From contig NZ_JAWPMM010000001.1 of NCBI RefSeq assembly GCF_033344935.1, positions 4,642,115 through 4,706,114 of the forward strand: a DNA stretch of 64,000 bases, given 5' to 3'. Each line of letters begins with the position of its first letter. Positions within the stretch are counted from its first letter, which is position 1. This DNA comes from Reichenbachiella sp. GTDB lineage: Bacteria > Bacteroidota > Bacteroidia > Cytophagales > Cyclobacteriaceae. Under the pieces are notes generated by a model that was not told the origin of the DNA, ran no database searches, and saw nothing but the letters and a program-made list of their open reading frames with translations. Made by a program: the position numbers and the translations under genes. This document shows positions 45,539 through 54,329 of this stretch, one piece after another.

Positions 45539-46354
45539 ATGGGTCCCTCTTATAAGACTAAAATCCAGCAAAAAAGAGGGCTTGGAACTAAAGGTGGCTA
45601 TATACCTTGGATAAAGGTTGGGGAGTTCTCAAACATGGGACATAGTTCTCGTATCAAAGGACTTATTAGTGGACGCGAACATCATTTCCATTCAAATTTA
45701 GAGGCTGGGTTATTCTACATACTTGACCTCAACCCAAAGGTTTCAGACATTCGAGAGCAGTTTCCATTGCTCGATATTAATTTGGCAAAAGAAATTGCTC
45801 TGCAGGCAGGAATAAAGTATCCCCACATAAGTGATAATGAACCCCATATTCTCACAACCGATTTCCTGATTGACTTTAATGACAACAGACAATTGGCGAT
45901 TACTATAAAGCCAATTCAGAATATTACTAAAAGACAACTAGAACTCTTTGAGATTGAAAGAAGATACTGGGAGGCAAATGAAATTAAATGGATAATTGCC
46001 ACTGAAACAGAATTGGCATCAAGAAATTATTCACTGAATTGTAAGGATATGCATAATTGTTTGAGGGGTTTTATTCAGGAGGATTTTCAAGACAAATTAC
46101 TTCAAGACATCAAAACACAAATCGTCGACTTACACCCAAAGTTTTCTGAGTTGACCATACCAAAATTTTCAAGTTACATTGACAATGAATTGGGACTGAC
46201 CGTTGGTACTACATTACGTTTTATTAAATCGCTAATTGCTAAAGGTTTAATTCACACCAACCTTGAAATTCCGATTACCAAGATTAATATGGAACACACG
46301 ACATTAAAAATCAATCATGAAACAGTTATTGGTAAATCAGATTTGGCAGCTTAA
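45539..46354 (+). CDS. tnsA: Tn7-type transposase subunit TnsA
   Basis: A 271-residue endonuclease-like TnsA. The restriction-enzyme-fold residues are Glu55 (NLEAGLFY), Asp108 (LTTDFLID) and Lys124 (ITIKPIQ), and the IREQFPL segment at 71-77 is typical. The C-terminal domain is the TnsC/TnsB-interacting part. TnsA cuts the 5' ends of the element, giving cut-and-paste transposition together with TnsB. The stop overlaps the tnsB start by 38 bp. Confidence 0.95.
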   Translation: MGPSYKTKIQQKRGLGTKGGYIPWIKVGEFSNMGHSSRIKGLISGREHHFHSNLEAGLFYILDLNPKVSDIREQFPLLDINLAKEIALQAGIKYPHISDNEPHILTTDFLIDFNDNRQLAITIKPIQNITKRQLELFEIERRYWEANEIKWIIATETELASRNYSLNCKDMHNCLRGFIQEDFQDKLLQDIKTQIVDLHPKFSELTIPKFSSYIDNELGLTVGTTLRFIKSLIAKGLIHTNLEIPITKINMEHTTLKINHETVIGKSDLAA

Positions 46355-48434
46355 AAACAAATGCTATCGAATTCTATATATTGACAGAGAAATTGAAGAA
46401 ATCTTTTGGATCAATTCAGACGACTGCAATAGTCTGCCAGAGAGTATTGGCTTTGAAGAATTTAACCAATTGAAAAAGAATGATTATTTCAATTTATTAG
46501 ATTCATCAGATGAATATGGGGATCCTTCAACGTATAAAGCCAAAAGCCTTGATAAGTGGAATACGTATTGTAAAATTGTCGATTTAGCCAAATCCGAAGA
46601 ACCTCAGATTTACTTGAATTCCTATTTTAATAGACGATGTTCAGAAATTGCCTCCCAATTGGGAGTAAGCCGGATGCTTCCCCGCCGAGTATTTTTGAAG
46701 TATTGGAAAGGTGGTAAAGTTAATCTTGCATTGCTCCCAAAATTGAACAATTCAGGAGGAAAAGGCAAAGAACGTAGGCCGTCAACTAAAAAGAGGGGTA
46801 GGCCAAATACATTTACTAAAAATAATATTAATGTAGATGATAAATTAAAGGTTCTGTTGCAAGCGGGTTTCAAAAAATTCTATTTGGATATAGAACATGC
46901 GTCCTTAGAAACAGCCTATGAGAACTTCCTCCAATCCAAATATTATCAAGAGACTTTAAATCGTGAACATTCTCTTATTCCTTCATCAACACAATTTAGA
47001 TATTGGGGAGAAAAAAAATACCCAGCTCATGAAAGAAAAAAACGCAAATTAGGGTTAAAAATTTTTAACAAAGATATTAGAACCAGAACTGAGTCCTCCT
47101 TGATTAATATAACAGGTCCAGGTTCAGTTTATCAAATTGACTCTACTAAAGCTGATATTGAATTAGTAAGCAGTATAGACAGAAGTATTCCCGTTGGCTC
47201 ACCAACCCTCTACTTCGTTTCAGATGTTTTCTCAAGAATGATTGTGGGTGTTTTGGTTACATTAGATGAACCGTCATACTATACAGCCGCAAGAGCGTTA
47301 TATAATGCAATCGTACCCAAAGAGCAATTCTTCAAAGAAGAAAGGCTCAATGAAATAAGCGCCTTTCAAATCAAGAATGAAGACTGGCCATGCAATTACA
47401 TTCCAGACGCAATTGTTGCAGATCGAGCAGAATTATTAGGGCATCAATCGAATAATATAATCCAAGATTTAGGCATAACTATTGAAAACACTGCAGCCTA
47501 CAGAGCAGACCTCAAAGGTGTAGTGGAAAATCATTTTAGAGTTTTACATACCAGGATAAAAGGAGTAGATAAAAATTTTGGAATGAAAGGGCTGAATCAT
47601 AAACAAAGGGGTGTTCGTGACGCACGAAAAGATGCAGTTTTAAATCTAAAAGAATATTATATAGCAATTCTGTCTGAAGTGCTTGTTTACAATAGTAGCA
47701 AAGTTCTAGACGCATATCCATTTGACGAACAATTGATCCTTGACATTCCAAGCCCGACCCCTTTAAAACTTTGGGATTGGGGAATCAATAATGCATCTGG
47801 GAAATTAAGACCAAACAACATACCTGGATTAAAACAAAGATTATTGCCACGCAAGAATGGAAAAATTAACAAGAATGGACTAAGATTTAATAAGCTTTGG
47901 TATAACATCACCTCTAATAGTAAAATCCTCAATAAACAGATCTTACTTCAAAATAAAGCCATAATTGTGGAAGTTTTGTTCGACCCATTTGACCTCCGAA
48001 AAGTGTTTATCTATCATGACTCTGAACTTACGGAATGTACACTAAGCAAATCACGAAATCCAATTGGGCTTGAGCTAAATGAATGGGAATTCAATGCGCA
48101 CTTAACAGTATCCAAAAAAGAAAAATATGCAGATCAATTAGTGCATAAATCCAAAGTTGTGGAATCTCTATCACTTGTAAAAAACGTTTTGAATAATGCC
48201 AAGAAGAAAAAACTGAAAAAGAAGACAAACTCACTTAATCCTTCCAAAATTAGAGACAATAAAAAGTTGGAAAGAAATGTAACACGACAAAAATCTGTTC
48301 CAAAAAATTCACTAAAAATAGCTGAAAACACAAAAGGATTTAAGGTAATCAAACTAGAACCAAACAAAGATCAAGAAAAGCCCAATCGGAATGAAAAGTT
48401 AGATTTCTTCAGAAAACTAATGAAGGATGAATAA
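46317..48434 (+). CDS. tnsB: Tn7-type transposase subunit TnsB
   Basis: 705 residues. The retroviral-integrase-type catalytic core has Asp275 (YQIDSTKAD), Asp369 (IVADRAE) and Glu404 (GVVENHFRV), a DD35E spacing. The N-terminal part contains HTH domains that bind the end repeats, and the Lys-rich tail contacts TnsC. It cuts the 3' ends and joins them to the target. It overlaps tnsA and tnsC (8 bp). Confidence 0.95.
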   Translation: MKQLLVNQIWQLKNKCYRILYIDREIEEIFWINSDDCNSLPESIGFEEFNQLKKNDYFNLLDSSDEYGDPSTYKAKSLDKWNTYCKIVDLAKSEEPQIYLNSYFNRRCSEIASQLGVSRMLPRRVFLKYWKGGKVNLALLPKLNNSGGKGKERRPSTKKRGRPNTFTKNNINVDDKLKVLLQAGFKKFYLDIEHASLETAYENFLQSKYYQETLNREHSLIPSSTQFRYWGEKKYPAHERKKRKLGLKIFNKDIRTRTESSLINITGPGSVYQIDSTKADIELVSSIDRSIPVGSPTLYFVSDVFSRMIVGVLVTLDEPSYYTAARALYNAIVPKEQFFKEERLNEISAFQIKNEDWPCNYIPDAIVADRAELLGHQSNNIIQDLGITIENTAAYRADLKGVVENHFRVLHTRIKGVDKNFGMKGLNHKQRGVRDARKDAVLNLKEYYIAILSEVLVYNSSKVLDAYPFDEQLILDIPSPTPLKLWDWGINNASGKLRPNNIPGLKQRLLPRKNGKINKNGLRFNKLWYNITSNSKILNKQILLQNKAIIVEVLFDPFDLRKVFIYHDSELTECTLSKSRNPIGLELNEWEFNAHLTVSKKEKYADQLVHKSKVVESLSLVKNVLNNAKKKKLKKKTNSLNPSKIRDNKKLERNVTRQKSVPKNSLKIAENTKGFKVIKLEPNKDQEKPNRNEKLDFFRKLMKDE

Positions 48435-49989
48435 TATTGTAAAGGCTCAATATATTGAATTAAGTAATCCTGAATTTAAGGGCAATCCTTTAATTGAGTG
48501 TCTTCCTCAGAAAAAAGAGCATGACAAATTTTTCGAATTAATACTCAATCAAAAAGCACGATCTAGAAAAGAAGCCCTGCTTCATGAAAAAGAAACCCGA
48601 ATTGAATTTTTAACAACTTTTCGACTTACCTTTTTTGTTCCACAAGAAAGGCTATATCAACTTTATACATCTATATACTCTTCCATTACAGCAGGATATC
48701 ACCTTAGAAATCCACTTAAAATAAATGCTCGAAAGGAATTAAATCAAAGCTACCATGATTTACTCTACACGTTTGTAGAAAATGAAAATGCATCATCATT
48801 AAGCAGTTGTTTGTTTGGAGTTTCTGGAATTGGAAAGACTACAGCCGTGAATAAAATATTGTCGCTCTTCCCAAAAGCGTTAGTGCATAATATAGAAGGA
48901 ATTGATCCCATAGTCCAAGTCCCAATTATCAAAATTGAATGTCCAAAAGATTCTTCCACAAAGGACCTATGTAGGAGTTTTTTTTATCAGCTTGATGAGA
49001 TTCTTGGTACTGATTATCAATTGATATATGATCGGCCAAAAGCCACAGCTGACTCTATGGTAAACGCGATGTCCAAACTTGCCATTTCTCATCGAATTGG
49101 AATGCTAATCATCGACGAAATTCAACAGCTAGCAAATGCAAAAAAGAATGGTGCAGAGTTACTTTTAAACTTCTTTGTAAACCTCAACAATAGAGTAAGA
49201 ATTCCAATACTAATTGTTGGCACTCCTGAAAGCTTAAAACTCTTTAGTAGTTCTCACAGACTTCCTAGAAGGTGGTCTGGAGAAGGCGCAAAAAAATGGC
49301 ATAATTTATCAATGGATAGCGAATGGGAATTTTTCATTGAAATGCTATTTAACTATCAGTATACCAATGAAAAAGTTGCATATTCAAAAAGATGGGCAGA
49401 GTTATTTTACTACCACAGCCAAGGCATTATTGACACGGCAATTAGAATTTTTACTGAATCACAAAAGGCAGCTTTGGAAGAAAATCTCACCGCAATTAGC
49501 GAAGAAATAATTAATAATGTAGTACAAGAGTCATTCTGGCTAGAAATGCCATCCACTAAAGCTCTCCGAAGTGGTAAAATTAGCCAGATCAGTCAATTTC
49601 CCGACCTTTTCTTTCGCGATGATTTGCAGGAAAAATCATCCTCAGAAAAGATTCATAAAATGAAAATAGACGCTGCAGTTGACTCACTTATCGAATTTGG
49701 TATCCCAAAACATTTTCTAACCGAGAGTGTGAAACAATTAACAGAAAAATTTCCTCATTTTTCGGCTGAAAAAATTTCTTTAGAAATTATTCATAAATAC
49801 AAAAATGAAATAGTACTTGAGGAAACTCAAAAAGAAACTCCCCAACGAAAAACTTTGAATCAATTCTCTACTCTTGATTTAAGAAATTGCGACCCAACAA
49901 AGAGCAATTTTCATGACGCATTGAGTGAACTTGGTGTCTTGGCAGATTTAGAAATGGAGGGCATACTTTTACCTTTTCATGGTTCTTAA
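48427..49989 (+). CDS. tnsC: Tn7-type AAA+ regulator TnsC
   Basis: 520 residues. The AAA+ core has the Walker A GVSGIGKT at about 131-138 and the Walker B LIIDEI at about 227-232, followed by a sensor segment ILIVGTPE. TnsC forms ATP-dependent filaments on target DNA and links TnsD or TnsE to TnsA/B. The C-terminal extension (about 380-520) is longer than in short TnsC types. It overlaps the tnsD gene by 11 bp. Confidence 0.95.
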   Translation: MNNIVKAQYIELSNPEFKGNPLIECLPQKKEHDKFFELILNQKARSRKEALLHEKETRIEFLTTFRLTFFVPQERLYQLYTSIYSSITAGYHLRNPLKINARKELNQSYHDLLYTFVENENASSLSSCLFGVSGIGKTTAVNKILSLFPKALVHNIEGIDPIVQVPIIKIECPKDSSTKDLCRSFFYQLDEILGTDYQLIYDRPKATADSMVNAMSKLAISHRIGMLIIDEIQQLANAKKNGAELLLNFFVNLNNRVRIPILIVGTPESLKLFSSSHRLPRRWSGEGAKKWHNLSMDSEWEFFIEMLFNYQYTNEKVAYSKRWAELFYYHSQGIIDTAIRIFTESQKAALEENLTAISEEIINNVVQESFWLEMPSTKALRSGKISQISQFPDLFFRDDLQEKSSSEKIHKMKIDAAVDSLIEFGIPKHFLTESVKQLTEKFPHFSAEKISLEIIHKYKNEIVLEETQKETPQRKTLNQFSTLDLRNCDPTKSNFHDALSELGVLADLEMEGILLPFHGS

Positions 49990-51793
49990 TTTTCCTAACC
50001 CATACCCAGACGAAACATTTTATAGTATAGTCGCTCGATACTATGACTCATTTGGAACAGCTGGGCCAAAAGAACACTTATACTCATTATTTTCCTCAAA
50101 CCATCAGTCTGCCACCTTAGATTTCCCGAACAACCTAAAAGTCTTTGCTCAAAACACTAAATCTGAATATTACACTCCAGAGCGAATTATAAACAACCAC
50201 ACATTATTTCCGCTTTATAAAAGGTTTTTACGCGAAAATAGAATTCAACTAATACTTAAATACTTTTATGCAGGAGATGGAAATATCCATACAACAATAG
50301 GAGTAAATGCAGGCCTATCCAAATCATCCCGTCAACCCAGATATTGTTCGAAATGCTATGAAAATGATCTTAATAAATATGGTGAAAGTTATTTCAGAAG
50401 ATCTCATCAAATTCCACTAATTGCGATTTGCACCCAACATAAAAATCAACTTGAAGAACTTTTGTTGTCACCAGAAACGCTAAATAAGCATAAATTTCTT
50501 TCGGCATCACAAATCCCACATCTGACTTCTACAAGATCTAAAGGAACATGGAATTCACAAATTCAAAAGATCGGTGAACGTATGATTAGTCTACTTGACC
50601 CAAAAGAAAAGCACTTATTTGATCTAGATATTTACTTCTACAAAAAAAAGTTTCAATCACTTGGATTCAATAAGGGAGAAAATTTTATAGATCTAAAGAA
50701 GCTATATGCGTCATTTTCAGATCGTTTTTCGCAACAAACTCTTAGAGCACTAAAAAGTGAAATCAAACCTAATGAGTCAAAATGTTGGCTAAAGTCTATT
50801 GCCAGAAAGCACAGAAAATCTTTTGACCCAATTCGCCATGTATTAATAGAAGATTTCATTTTAGCAAAGACTAAAGCAAATACCACTACTGATGAGTTCA
50901 AAAATCAAAAATGGCCCTGTTTGAATCCCGTTTGCATCAACAAATCTAAAAATGTACTGTCACTTTTCTCTGAACACTACGATCAAAAGGCTAAAAAGAG
51001 AATTTTAACGATCAAGTGTGATTGTGGATTTAGTTATACCGAAAGCAAAGATTTGGCTAACCAACCTTTTCGCAGAGTAAAAACTTATGGTCGTCTTTGG
51101 GAAGTTGAATTAAAGAAGCTTCTAAAGAAAGATATATCTATTAGAGCTATTGCAAGTCAATTGAACTGTGATAGTAAAACTGTGATCCATCATATGAAAA
51201 ACACTGGAATAGATGTAAAAAAGAGAAACCCAAAAGTATTACTACTAAAAAGAAAAAAGTGGATTCAATTAAAACAAAAACATTCTGATTTGTCAATTTC
51301 AAATCTCAGGAGCCTCCAACCAGCTCTATACACACATCTCTACAAAAATGATAAAAATTGGCTTTTAACTCTCAAATATCCGAGTGGAAAAAAAAGAACT
51401 CAATATCGGGTTAATTGGAAGAGTCGCGATAAAGATTTAGGCGATCGAATTTATTCTAAGTATCACTACCTATTATCCACTGGTTACAAAAAGCGAATTA
51501 GCAAAAACATTCTCTTAAAACTCGCTAGTCATGAGCATACATATTATAAAAACCAATCCAAATTGCCTATAAGCTCAAGACTATTGTCAAAACATGAAGA
51601 ATCAATTCAGGAGCACCAAATTCGAAGAGTTATGATGGCAATTGATACTATCAAAACTCAAGATCTCTCTTTAAAAGCTTGGCGTATTTATAGAATAGCA
51701 GGAATACGAAAAAAAGACATCACTGAAAAAATAGAGCGCATTGTTCTTCAAATAGTAGCTCATCAAACTGACTCAAAACTAAAAACAGCCTAA
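49979..51793 (+). CDS. tnsD: Tn7-type target selector TnsD (TniQ family)
   Basis: 604 residues. The N-terminal TniQ domain carries the zinc ligands Cys123/Cys126 and Cys151/His154 (YCSKC, ICTQH). A second Cys set (CLNPVC, CDCGF) at about 307-340 precedes an HTH-like segment (IRAIASQLNCDSKTVIHHM). The long C-terminal part is the sequence-specific DNA-binding region of true TnsD. It directs insertion to a fixed chromosomal site, here probably the start of ridA. It ends with a 1-bp overlap (TAATG) with the next gene. Confidence 0.95.
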   Translation: MVLNFPNPYPDETFYSIVARYYDSFGTAGPKEHLYSLFSSNHQSATLDFPNNLKVFAQNTKSEYYTPERIINNHTLFPLYKRFLRENRIQLILKYFYAGDGNIHTTIGVNAGLSKSSRQPRYCSKCYENDLNKYGESYFRRSHQIPLIAICTQHKNQLEELLLSPETLNKHKFLSASQIPHLTSTRSKGTWNSQIQKIGERMISLLDPKEKHLFDLDIYFYKKKFQSLGFNKGENFIDLKKLYASFSDRFSQQTLRALKSEIKPNESKCWLKSIARKHRKSFDPIRHVLIEDFILAKTKANTTTDEFKNQKWPCLNPVCINKSKNVLSLFSEHYDQKAKKRILTIKCDCGFSYTESKDLANQPFRRVKTYGRLWEVELKKLLKKDISIRAIASQLNCDSKTVIHHMKNTGIDVKKRNPKVLLLKRKKWIQLKQKHSDLSISNLRSLQPALYTHLYKNDKNWLLTLKYPSGKKRTQYRVNWKSRDKDLGDRIYSKYHYLLSTGYKKRISKNILLKLASHEHTYYKNQSKLPISSRLLSKHEESIQEHQIRRVMMAIDTIKTQDLSLKAWRIYRIAGIRKKDITEKIERIVLQIVAHQTDSKLKTA

Positions 51794-53355
51794 TGCCCTT
51801 TGAAATATATTGTATCCCAAGTTGCAGAAAAAAAGGTAAGAATTGGTTCCTGGATGCTCATCTCATAGATTTAAAAACAAATGATCATATTCAAAAAGAC
51901 TTCCCAATTGCAGAAATACCTCGATTACCGATAGGTGCAGAAATTAAGGACGACAATACCATAACAAGAAGTTCAGGCACAAAAGAGAAAATCCATTTTT
52001 CAGATTTTAGATCTGGAAAAACCATCACCATCAATGAGCTCGAAGATGAGCTATACCCATTTGAAATATCCGATGACATAAAAGATAGTACTAAACTTTT
52101 TTCTGTGAATGCAAATAACAAACCTTACATATTTTTTTGCTATGAATTATTTAGGACTTTTCTCTGCATGGACAACAGACTTATCAACTACCTGTTCCAA
52201 TATGACGTTTTGGAGTCTTTCATTGATCATGAATTAATTGAAAGAAATAATGGTCATGTACATGCCACTTTGACTTTAAATGAATCCTTTCCTAAATCGT
52301 TTTTGAGGAGTAATTCTCTCCTTCAAAAATACCTGCTATTGATATATGATAAGACATTTAAAAACCTACGACATTCTACTCAGGCTGAAAAAACAGAAGT
52401 ACAATGTCACTTCAATTTTTCAAAAATAGACCTCAAGAATATTACGCTAACATGTCATGTAAAACAATATGAAACTTTTAATCTCGTATATTATATAGAA
52501 TCCATTGATTCAATTCTTAACTTTCCAATTGACGAATTAACGATTATTAATTCAAGTGTAAGGTCAAAAAATCATCGGCCAAATTCTGGGACATCTAAAC
52601 CAAAAACATTTCCATTAAAACATGCCTCTCAACACAATACGAGCAATACAGAAAGTGGAAACCAGAGCTCTCAAGAAGAAATTTCCGTTTTACCATTAGA
52701 TTATAAATTCAACAAAAAACTAAAAATTGAAAGGCTTAGACTTGATAAGAAGGAAACTAGCAACGATAACTTAATTGGATCGCCCGCAATCCCCCAAGAA
52801 ATAATTGATAATCTTAATCTAAGCTTGCTACAACAGGAAAGTACAGGTGAAGGTAATTTTCTTAATCTTAATAGAGATAGAAATTTGGGTTCATTCGATT
52901 TTTCTGAAATTCCTGAAGGTCTAATTACATTTTCCAAAGCAATAAAAATTCTAGCCAGTACACTCAATAAAAATTTCACACATTGGATTGCGGAATTTGC
53001 TTCTAAATCATCCTTTAGACTCTTAAATGATAATACTAGAAAGGCAATTGTCGTTAAATTTGATATTGGCATGCCAATTTATTTCATTGAAATAGACAGT
53101 TCCGACAATCGTTTTATATCAACATTAGTATTATTCAATATCAAAACTAAAGATCATAAGAAGTTTATTCAACTCACACTGAATGAGACAGCAAATACTC
53201 ACGGTAGATGGCCAGAAGAGAGTATTAGCACTATTTCTGACTACCACACAATAAGACACCCTAGAAAACGAAAATCCGATAAAAACATTGAAGTCAAACA
53301 AGACACGATGATTGAAAGAATATCTTATAAATTATTGAATATTTTCACCGTTTAG
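51793..53355 (+). CDS. tnsE: TnsE-like second target selector
   Basis: 520 residues, close to the 538 of Tn7 TnsE, and in the same place in the operon. The N-terminal half (YCIPSCRKKGKNW) and C-terminal half (LVLFNIKTKDHKKFIQ, then DYHTIRHPRKR, basic) match the TnsE layout, with a Ser/Asn/Thr-rich linker around 275-300. TnsE guides Tn7 to lagging-strand DNA and conjugal plasmids. The match is at the pattern level, so I am less sure of this gene than of the other four. Confidence 0.75.
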   Translation: MPFEIYCIPSCRKKGKNWFLDAHLIDLKTNDHIQKDFPIAEIPRLPIGAEIKDDNTITRSSGTKEKIHFSDFRSGKTITINELEDELYPFEISDDIKDSTKLFSVNANNKPYIFFCYELFRTFLCMDNRLINYLFQYDVLESFIDHELIERNNGHVHATLTLNESFPKSFLRSNSLLQKYLLLIYDKTFKNLRHSTQAEKTEVQCHFNFSKIDLKNITLTCHVKQYETFNLVYYIESIDSILNFPIDELTIINSSVRSKNHRPNSGTSKPKTFPLKHASQHNTSNTESGNQSSQEEISVLPLDYKFNKKLKIERLRLDKKETSNDNLIGSPAIPQEIIDNLNLSLLQQESTGEGNFLNLNRDRNLGSFDFSEIPEGLITFSKAIKILASTLNKNFTHWIAEFASKSSFRLLNDNTRKAIVVKFDIGMPIYFIEIDSSDNRFISTLVLFNIKTKDHKKFIQLTLNETANTHGRWPEESISTISDYHTIRHPRKRKSDKNIEVKQDTMIERISYKLLNIFTV

Positions 53356-53374
53356 CAGAATAATAAATAATAAC

Positions 53375-53452
53375 TTGCACAAACTTTATTATCATATACG
53401 ATTAGTTTAAGCACAAACTTAATTAGCAATGTTGCACAAACTTTATTATCAT
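53375..53452 (+). repeat. Tn7-like transposon end: three TnsB-site-like repeats
   Basis: The 20-mer TTGCACAAACTTTATTATCA is present at 53375-53394 and again at 53432-53451, each followed by T. A related copy (core GCACAAACTT at 53411-53420) lies between. The cores are 34 and 23 bp apart. Repeated, same-direction sites just beyond the last tns gene are the layout of a Tn7 end. Read inwards, the terminus would be TGATAATAAAG, with the terminal A being the first base of the ridA ATG. The other end is not found. Confidence 0.8.
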
Positions 53453-53816
53453 GATCCACGAAAATGCACCTGCTCCTATTGGCCCTTATAGCCAGTCCGT
53501 TTTAGCAGGCAATACGCTTTATGTATCAGGACAAATAGCGCTCGTGCCTGGCACGGACAACTTGCTGCTCGACAGCATCGAAGCAGAAACCCACCAAGTA
53601 ATGAAAAACATGGGAGCTATATTAAAAGAAGCCGGAGCAGACTACTCCAATGTAGTGAAGTGCTCCATCTTCGTCAGCGACATGGGCAACTTTGGAAAAA
53701 TCAATGCGGTATATGGCGAGTATTTCACCAGCAATCCCCCCGCCAGAGAAACCGTGGAAGTGAGCTGCCTGCCTAAAAACGTGAATGTGGAAATTTCCTG
53801 CATCGCCATTGTATAA
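53451..53816 (+). CDS. ridA: RidA-family enamine deaminase, chromosomal copy at the transposon junction
   Basis: A 121-residue RidA starting MIHENAPAPIGPYSQ, with SGQI and the active Arg in NPPARETVEV. It is about four residues shorter at the N-terminus than the element-borne copy. Its ATG is built at the end of the transposon repeat, and there is no alternative start in frame before a TAG at 53424. Codons are GC-richer, like the iol genes to the right. It is probably the original chromosomal gene, whose native promoter and first codons were replaced by the transposon. Confidence 0.9.
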   Translation: MIHENAPAPIGPYSQSVLAGNTLYVSGQIALVPGTDNLLLDSIEAETHQVMKNMGAILKEAGADYSNVVKCSIFVSDMGNFGKINAVYGEYFTSNPPARETVEVSCLPKNVNVEISCIAIV

Positions 53817-54308
53817 ACTACTTCCATATATTGTTAAATTTACTGCCTAACATGCAGTTTAAGTGTTCAAATTTTTTTGTTCTTCTCGATCCTTTTCTTG
53901 AGTTGATAATTCGGACAATAAATACATTTCAACACTACTATTCAAAAACATTAAAATTTTAATAAAAGAGTTTTTGGGAAACGTGCTTGGCAAAATGGCA
54001 AAACAGGAGGAAAATGGGAGCCAAATTACCTTAATTCAAGTTGTACTTTGGATACTCTGAAGAATCCAAAAAAAAATATCCAAATTTGATTTAATGTCTG
54101 CAGATGAAATTAATAAACCTGTTGAAAATAAAACATCCTTAACTATTCAATCAGCGTATTTTTTCATTCCATCTTTAGTCTCCTTTTTGAACAATGATTT
54201 GCTCAAATGATCGGTAAACTCATTGAAAATCCTCGGTGTTACCAAATTATTATTGAACGTCATCCGTTAACGTCAAGCTTGAAATAAGTACTACAGCTTT
54301 TCTCCAAA
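53817..54308. other. Intergenic region without a gene
   Basis: About 490 bp, AT-rich, with no convincing open frame. I see no strong hairpin and no RNA gene. The promoter of the porin gene is expected at the right end. Confidence 0.6.
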
Positions 54309-54329
54309 TTGAGCTGCTACAATTGCCAG

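Noticed and set aside
45457..53375. CRISPR-associated transposon (CAST)
   Set aside because: No Cas gene or CRISPR repeat is present in the window, and TnsD is full length, as in protein-guided Tn7.
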